Notes under the pieces: model-generated
Databases searched by the model: none
Seen by the model: only the letters and a program-made list of their open reading frames with translations
Told to the model about the DNA's origin: nothing
Part shown: in pieces, positions 57,926 through 64,000 of the stretch
Position numbering within the stretch: the first letter of the stretch is position 1
Layout: each line of letters begins with the position of its first letter
From: Perognathus longimembris pacificus
Taxonomy: Eukaryota; Chordata; Mammalia; Rodentia; Heteromyidae
Length of the DNA stretch: 64,000 bases
Direction: 5' to 3'
NCBI RefSeq assembly: GCF_023159225.1
Contig: NC_063172.1
Location: 45,389,832-45,453,831 of the forward strand
Program-made: the position numbers and the translations under genes

Positions 57926-58404
57926 ATAAAACAAAACATATCACATTGAGGGTGACAACTTCTACATATGTGAAGAACATAAACATTTAGCATTTCAACC
58001 AGGTAGTTTGTAAATTTTTGGCAATATACCACTTAAATATTGACATTTCATTATTTTTATATTTGTTATGGCTTTTTAGTATTCTATATTACATTTATTT
58101 AGCAAATATCTTACTTTTAGACATTGTGACTTTTTGTAATTACTTACTATGCTTTAGGTAGAATCATGGAACATGATAGATAATTAAAAAAATAGACTAA
58201 AAGAGGTAAGTTTCTACTTGGTGGTTGTTTTAGAAGTGGATCATATGGTTAAGAAGAAGTTGAAGCTTCCATGAGAAATTCTTAGACATTTCTGTCTCTA
58301 AGATAAACCTAAATTATTTTGAATTTCATGGTAAACCTACTGGCAATTTTTTCTTGAGAATATGAACAATTTTTTAGTGACTGATTTTAAGCAAAAGACA
58401 AGTA
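57926..58404. other. Unique sequence, no gene seen
   Basis: Nothing recognised. Confidence 0.5.
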
Positions 58405-58625
58405 ACCTAAACACTGCAGCCAGAGAATTCAACATGAATCTTGGCTTCCTGCATAAACTTGAACAAGACATTTAACTGATTACTATCTCAGTTTCCTCTC
58501 CTGCGAAATGGAGATAAAATGATTGAGAGTTTCACCAGTGGAGTGTGTGTTTATGTGGGGGAGGGGGGTGTATTTGTGTTTGGGTATGTACTAGGTGAAA
58601 TGCTTGATATACAGTTATGGCCTCG
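58405..58625 (+). mobile_element. MIR SINE, nearly full length
   Basis: 'cttgaacaagacatttaact', 'ctcagtttcctctcctgcga' and 'aatggagataaaatgattga' are the MIR core in order. A GT-rich insertion (58541-58580) sits before the 3' part 'aatgcttgatatacag'. Confidence 0.7.
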
Positions 58626-58792
58626 AAAGTGAGACAAGTTTGTAGTTGAAATAATCATTTGGTTATTTTAATCATTTTGTAATCGTAAACAAAATACTTT
58701 GATTTTAGTATCTTCTATTCCACTATCTTATCTATTCACTCTGAATATGAAAATGATTAGAAAATCTTATTTAATCTCTATATAACAAAACA

Positions 58793-58794
<2 letters not shown>

Positions 58795-58836
<42 letters not shown>
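58795..58836 (+). repeat. (CA)21 microsatellite
   Basis: Uninterrupted AC dinucleotide run. Confidence 0.97.
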
Positions 58837-58837
<1 letters not shown>

Positions 58838-59284
58838 GTGGAGACAGATTACTTTTAATTACTTTTATCCTTCACACAGTTACACTTCCAATGGAAGCAG
58901 AGAACACCTTATAACTTCCTTTTCAGAAAACATATAATGCCAAAGACAATTATATAATTACAGGCTGTATGGTCTGTAATTTTCCATATTCTTCAACTCT
59001 AGGTCCTCCTCTATCATCTAATGACAATTACATGGAATTGAGAAGATAAAACTTAGTGATTGGAAGCATACTGAGTTGTAGTTACCTTTTAATTAAACAC
59101 CATGCCTCAGAGGATTTAGTTTCTAATATTTGCTTATAATTTTCATTGAAATATTTCACCTCCAGAGAGTTTTGTTTTAATGAGCTAGTATGTTTGTCAG
59201 CTATGTCCTTACCTTTGTTTTCTTGTTTCAATTCTTTCATGTCATTTTAGTCACATGAAATCTAACAAGGATTATTTTCCCATC
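58838..59284. other. Unique sequence, no gene seen
   Basis: Nothing recognised. Confidence 0.5.
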
Positions 59285-59505
59285 CAATGCAAGTGACATA
59301 AGCTTTTAATCCTAGCTACTCAGGAGACTAATCCAGAGAATCTTGATTTAAAGCCAGCCCAGACAGAAAAGTCTGAGAGACTCCATCTCCAAAATATTGA
59401 ACAAAAAAACATATTGGAGGCATGGTCTAACAGTTAGAGTGCCAGCTAAGTAAGCAAGCATAAGTCCCTGAGTTCAAGCCTCAATATTGGCAAAATAAGT
59501 AGATA
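59285..59505 (+). mobile_element. B1-ID-like composite SINE
   Basis: The left half 'aatcctagctactcaggaga' to 'gagagactccatctcc' is B1-like. The right half 'ggaggcatggtctaacagtt' to 'gagttcaagcctcaatattg' looks like a plain ID/tRNA monomer rather than Geo. This is the older B1-ID arrangement known from several rodent families. Confidence 0.65.
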
Positions 59506-59510
59506 AATAA

Positions 59511-60645
59511 GTGAATTAAAGAAAAAGAAAGATAATAATGACTATGTATGTTGTTTTCTTACTGTATTTGAGACTGATGGAAAGATTGACTATAATCAAG
59601 TTGAAATTAAATTGGCAGTTTTATTACTGATAAATCCAACCAGAAGCTAAACCTTTAAATGTACAGGCTAACAAACTTCTACACCTACTGCAACTCCTGA
59701 TCACAGGGAAAATCTTTGAAAGTCTCAAACCAATGCTGGCATAGCTTGTTTTTTATTGCAAACAGGCTGAGATGCAGTTTCAAACTATGATGTTATTGGT
59801 AGTAACAAAAAGAAAATGATTTGGGAAGGAAGAGAAGCATATAAACCGGTGGTGGGACCTTATTAATCTGGTCCAAACTTTGGGTTTTGCGTAGTGAGGA
59901 CTTAGCTGACAGATGTCCCTGAGTCTCTGGATATTTAGAACAGTGTGCTGGAAACAGAACAGAAGGAAATGTATTTACTGCATTCTTCCTCTCTTCTCTC
60001 TTTTTATGAGGCATAGTTTGCTTCCTACGGTATTAAGTGCTTCACACTTCGATATGCAGCTTCAGAAGCTTTCTATCTTCCTTGGGAGTGCTCTACAGAG
60101 CACATTATCTGTCATCTCCCTTGTTCTGGCTGGGCACTCCTAAGAAGAGTGATTTTTTTTAACAGTCATGAACAGTATCTAGCATTCCTCCCTCTGGCTG
60201 GCTGGCAGAAGTGAAAGAAACCTTCCACAGTGAACTCTCAATCTTGCCCTGAACTTGGCTTTTATTTCTCTATGGCACTATTAGCCCTGGAAATAGGGCT
60301 TACATATCAACTTTTCAAGGGCTTCTCCTAAATTTCCACTTGCAAGGCAAACACTTCCTAAGACACAACGCTATATTAGATAGTAGACTACCTCCAAAGA
60401 AATATGCCATGGGAAACTCCTTTATTTTGATCATTTTACATAGCCTTTCTATTGCAATTATGTTGAGAAATGAATATAAGTGATCTATTATTTCCTTTCA
60501 TATTTTTCCAGGAATCTTAATTTGGAATTTCATATCTTTTGAATTGATGTTCCAGTCACTGATTCAAATTTATTCTTCTGGAAAATCAGAGTATTTTCAT
60601 TTAGATCATGAAACTTGAAATCTAATGAGTGGGTGAGCCAGATTG
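59511..60645. other. Unique sequence, no gene seen
   Basis: Short frames at 59793-60014 (minus) and 59913-60143 (plus) overlap each other and show no known domain. Composition is less AT-rich than the surroundings, so a conserved element is possible but not shown. Confidence 0.45.
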
Positions 60646-60649
60646 GGCC

Positions 60650-60740
60650 AACATTTTCCAGACATTGTAATTTGGGGCAAATAACTTACTATCTCTATGC
60701 CTGAATTTCATGCTTTTCAAAATATGAATTATATTGTTGT
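60650..60740 (+). mobile_element. MIR-like fragment
   Basis: 'ggggcaaataacttactatc' followed by 'tctatgcctgaatttcat' follows the MIR core. Confidence 0.5.
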
Positions 60741-61129
60741 AATTATTATGTGTGAATTAGTAAACATTTAAGATAATCATTATCCATATAAGTTGTTTGC
60801 TCTTCACTGAAATTCCTTCTCTTCTGCAGTAAAATTCTATGAAAGAAATTGCATTTTTAAGTGATATCATCATTCCACATAGAAAGCAAAAGTCAAATAA
60901 ACATGAATTGATATCTAGTTTCTTTTGTCTTTCCATTCTGCCCATTCCTTTTCATTCCTACCGCTCCTCAGTTAAACATGTTTACATTTCTTGGTTTTAT
61001 GTTGTTAACTGTCTGATAAATGATCATATAATTTAAATTATGGAATCTCACTCCTATGTGTATTATTCATTAATCAATTTGATCATGTATGTAATATATG
61101 TACCTACATATGTAATATATGTGTCTATA

Positions 61130-61390
61130 TTTTGATCCATCTTCTATATATGAGAAAAAACAAAATTGAAGCCTGGCTTACATCATCCAATATGACTTTT
61201 CCTAGGTCCATCCATTTTCCTACAAATAACATATTCTTCTTCTTGATGGATGAATAAAATTTCATGGTATACATTTATACCACATTTTCCTGATTGATTT
61301 AGAATTTTCCGGGTATCTAAGCTGCTTCCATAACTTAAGAATTTTGCATTTTGCTATAAGTAATTTATCTTATGCAAACTCTGGAATCTT
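61130..61390 (-). mobile_element. Old L1 ORF2-end fragment
   Basis: 'atccatcttctatatatgag', 'gatgaataaaatttcatggt', 'ataccacattttcctgattg' and 'gggtatctaagctgcttcca' are the complement of the L1 ORF2 C-terminal coding region, diverged. Confidence 0.65.
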
Positions 61391-61443
61391 TAATTTTGCT
61401 ATCATGTATCCTCTAAAATATTTTTAAAAGATTTCTTATTTTT

Positions 61444-61630
61444 CCCAGTCTTGGGGCTTGAGCTGATGGCCTGAGCACTGTCCTGGCTTCTTTTTGCTCA
61501 AGGCTAGTACTCTTCCACTTGGGCCACAGTGCCACTTCTGGATATTTTTGTTTATGTGGTACTGAAGAATTGAATCCAGTGCTTCATGCATGCTAGGCAG
61601 TCACTGCATTGCTAAGCCACATTCCTAGCC
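61444..61630 (-). mobile_element. IDL-Geo SINE, moderately diverged
   Basis: 'gatggcctgagcactgtcct', 'gctcaaggctagtactcttc', 'tactgaagaattgaatccag' and 'ccacattcctagccc' are the complement of Geo then IDL. Target-site duplication: 'atttcttattttt' at 61431 and, identically, at 61637. Confidence 0.92.
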
Positions 61631-61649
61631 CAAAATATTTCTTATTTTT

Positions 61650-61795
61650 AATATTTTCATTTTCTTTGAGTAGTTGTAAAAGGGAGTTTTCATTCAAAAA
61701 TACATGAGCGCAATACATATTAATCAATGTCACCTCTTTCAGCATTCTCACTCATCCCTCCCAACCCACTCCTTCTCTCACTTTTTTTTAGGAAA
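61650..61795 (-). mobile_element. Old L1 3' UTR fragment
   Basis: 'gtagttgtaaaagggagttt', 'cagcattctcactcatccct' and 'cccaacccactccttctctc' follow the older L1 3' UTR type also seen at 36328. Confidence 0.55.
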
Positions 61796-61932
61796 AATAT
61801 TGAAGTCTAAATGAAACTCTCATTGATTCATTTTGTTGCCAGTATATTAAAAATAATCAAAGACAAGCATATTTAAGTTACCTGCACTTGCTTATCTCAC
61901 AATTTCCCAATACTAACAAACATCTGTTTTCT

Positions 61933-62020
61933 CCCGTCTTAAGTACTAACCAGGCCCGACCCTGCTTAGCTTCCAAGATCAGATGAGATTGGGCACGTTC
62001 AGGGTGGTATGGCCGTAGAC
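61933..62020 (-). rRNA. 5S rRNA retropseudogene, 3'-truncated and tailless
   Basis: Read on the minus strand from 62020, the sequence starts 'gtctacggccataccaccct' and follows mammalian 5S rRNA for about 90 of 120 nt, ending 'gggag' after a short disturbed stretch. In the first ~79 nt the only differences I count are four changes, each at a CpG (to TG or CA). The A box and intermediate element of the internal Pol III promoter are present and the C box is partly cut. A perfect 15-bp direct repeat 'aaacatctgttttct' (61918-61932 and 62021-62035) flanks it with no A tail. It is not a functional rRNA gene because the 3' stem is missing. Confidence 0.93.
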
Positions 62021-62193
62021 AAACATCTGTTTTCTTTTGGTAGAAAAATAGATTTACTTTGAATGGGTTTCTCAGCTCATCAAGTAAGAGGGTAAAAGAA
62101 ATAAAAATATAAACGACAAAAGTTCTTTAGACTTTAAAAAATATTTTATTATTTTAAAAAGTAAAAACTTTAGGAAGAGAATAACAATCTGAA

Positions 62194-62345
62194 CATCATT
62201 GTTCAAAACCAGCTCAGGCAGGAAAGTCTATGAGACTCTCATCTCTACTTAAGCACTAAAAAGCTCAAAGTGGAGATGTGGCTCAAGAGGTAGAGCACTA
62301 GCCTTGAGCAACAGAATTCAGGGATAGTACTCAGTCCCGGAGTTT
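62194..62345 (+). mobile_element. B1-like/Geo SINE, 5'-truncated
   Basis: 'aaaccagctcaggcaggaaa', 'gagactctcatctctactta', 'ggctcaagaggtagagcact' and 'gccttgagcaacagaattca' are the end of the B1-like half and the Geo half. Confidence 0.75.
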
Positions 62346-63261
62346 CTCGTTAGATTTCCTTTTTCAACCACCACTCAGCACTCCAAAAATGTCACACACT
62401 TGAGACTAAGAAAGTATCCTCTGTCTCTGAGCCTGTATTGAAGGATAGTTTGTACTTATGGGAAATTTTCTGGGTAAAGTTTTGTCTTCACTGTGGGAAA
62501 GCTACTCATGTAGGGTGAACATTTGTCTTCAGAACAAGATTTTTTTTAATCTCTTAGGCTCACAGGAAAAAAAAAATGTGTCTTGCTCAGGTCCGCTCAG
62601 GCATGCCATAATCCCACAGTAGTTTATGTTGGACATTCAGCTGCTTCCATCAGGGAATATTTATCTATTAACACCTGATACTTTTATCCTTATTTGACCC
62701 TTGCTCAGTTTTGATATAATGAAAGCTTTAGGATGAGGGGCTTTCCCCATCTGTCCAGAGCTCCCTAGGAGTAAGTGTTTACATAGGGAAAAGCAGTCAA
62801 ACAGAAAAGTATCTAAAGAACCCAAGACAGTGTTCTATCTAAAAAGGCAACTTTTCTCTTTAGTATGAATTGTTAATACACTTTGTAATATTGAGCATTG
62901 AAGTAACATAGATACTCATCATATTTTTTAGGAATTAGATTTTGTACTTATCCCTGTTTTGTAATAAAGAAAAGTATAGGTTGGGGGTATTTAAGGAACT
63001 TGTTACAATCTTAGGCAAGTAAGTAGTTAGCAAGGATACTTTTAATGTGTTCATGTTATTTGGGCCCTGGTAATTTTAAACATGTCTTAACTTTAGACTC
63101 TTAGTCTTAGAAATCTTCTACCCAGATAATTACAAGGCTTCAGTGAGGCAGCGTATCTTAAAGCCACGCACTGCACTGAATGTGAGAAAATAGAGACTCT
63201 TACCTTCTTGGCTATTTTAGAATTATTTTTGGCTATTTTTTTTTCGTCTTGACTATTTTTT
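62346..63261. other. Unique sequence, no gene seen
   Basis: Nothing recognised. Confidence 0.5.
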
Positions 63262-63466
63262 CTTTGTTTTAAAAAGTTTTCTTGTAACGATGATGTACAG
63301 AAGAAGGGTTACAGTTACATAAAACATATAAGTACTCTTTCTCCTGAGGAGTGTCACCCCTCCCTCATTCTCTCCTACATTTTCCCCTCCTGCCTGCCCT
63401 CTCCCCTGAGTTGTAGTGCAGTGTCTACTGGGTTGAGCTTCTGAATTGTTTCACCCTTTGTCTTAC
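63262..63466 (-). mobile_element. 5'-truncated L1 3' UTR
   Basis: 'gatgatgtacagaagaaggg', the pyrimidine-rich 'ccctcattctctcctaca' and 'ttcaccctttgtctta' follow the minus-strand L1 3' UTR, diverged. Confidence 0.75.
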
Positions 63467-64000
63467 TATTTCTGACTATTTTTGAAAGACAGTATTCATT
63501 TACACTTTGGAATTTCCAGCAGATAGCTAGTTCTTGTTTTAAAACAATTACTTTGAGATATTTATTACTGAAGAATCATAAATGAACTAGCACTTCATTT
63601 CTTATTGACTTAAGAGGACATTAAAACACATGGTAGATTATAAAATTTTCTCCCCAAATAGAATTGTAACCAAAGAGGATAGATTTGATACATTATATAT
63701 GTAGAACTGAAAGCATAAGAAGATAAAAGAATGAATACAAGTTTCTTACATCATATAAGGACAGAAAGTAGAATAACTCCCATAATATACTCATGTTAAC
63801 AGGCAAAGACAATCAGATTCCTGAGCATGCTCAGTTGGAGATCATGATTTTTCCATATCAAATGTTCAAAAATGGTGGACAGAAATGTCTCCTGAATGGA
63901 GAATTTAGCATCAATATAATTATAATGAAAAATGTTTATTGTGGGTCACTCAGAAGAGTGACTCAGGAAGTTAAGCTGGGCCTGAAGGTTTTCCCTGGAG
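63467..64000. other. Unique sequence, no gene seen
   Basis: No coding region or repeat recognised to the end of the window. Confidence 0.5.

Noticed and set aside
59793..60143. Short frames as exons of a host gene
   Set aside because: The frames overlap on opposite strands and have no known domain; exon status cannot be shown from this sequence alone.
1..64000. CRISPR arrays, operons, riboswitches, bacterial origins
   Set aside because: The content is mammalian (SINEs, L1, 5S and U6 pseudogenes). The direct repeats are microsatellites or target duplications, with no regular repeat-spacer pattern.

Overview
The window looks like AT-rich, repeat-dense mammalian nuclear DNA. The best lineage marker is a dimeric SINE present in at least eight good copies (12975, 22948, 27707, 41571, 43903, 47761, 50911 and 61444). 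It has a left half resembling a rodent ID / tRNA-Ala element and a right half beginning near 'ggccagaagtggcgctgtgg'. I recognise this as the IDL-Geo family, described as restricted to geomyoid rodents (kangaroo rats, pocket mice, pocket gophers). The host is therefore inferred to be a geomyoid rodent; I cannot tell which species.

I find no host protein-coding gene. Every longer reading frame that I can explain belongs to a LINE-1 or to an endogenous retrovirus remnant, and the rest are short chance frames. The window is best read as intergenic or deep-intronic sequence.

Layout. 1-4.9 kb: mostly unique sequence, one short SINE with a target-site duplication, one ancient interspersed repeat, and a B1-Geo SINE ending in a long GA-rich purine tract. 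4.9-6.4 kb: an older plus-strand L1 tail split by a younger minus-strand L1. 7.1-11.7 kb: a plus-strand L1 with its 5' UTR, endonuclease, reverse transcriptase and 3' end but without ORF1. 12-31 kb: unique sequence with SINEs, microsatellites and about ten truncated L1 pieces. 31.7-35.2 kb: a heavily broken class II (betaretrovirus-like) endogenous retrovirus with an LTR-like promoter, a gag-like start and an RNase H region. 35.2-36.5 kb: three L1 pieces, the last joined to a U6 snRNA fragment. 39.5-40.1 kb: an AT-rich inverted repeat. 40.7-48 kb: a SINE cluster, an ancient L1M-type piece and a B1-Geo SINE split by an L1. 48.5-53.5 kb: a minus-strand L1 with both ends, a readable ORF1 C-terminal half and a GC-rich 5' UTR; it lost its RT region and carries an IDL-Geo insertion. 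53.5-64 kb: unique sequence with old repeats and a 5S rRNA retropseudogene.

Functionally the window records retrotransposition: L1 machinery copied itself, the SINEs, a 5S rRNA and, through template switching, probably U6. No L1 here is intact. I did not find a previously undescribed functional system. The most unusual items are the tailless 5S copy with a perfect target-site duplication, the U6-L1 joint, the sharing of one Geo tail by two SINE head types, the retained RNase H acidic residues in the retroviral remnant, and the AT-rich inverted repeat.
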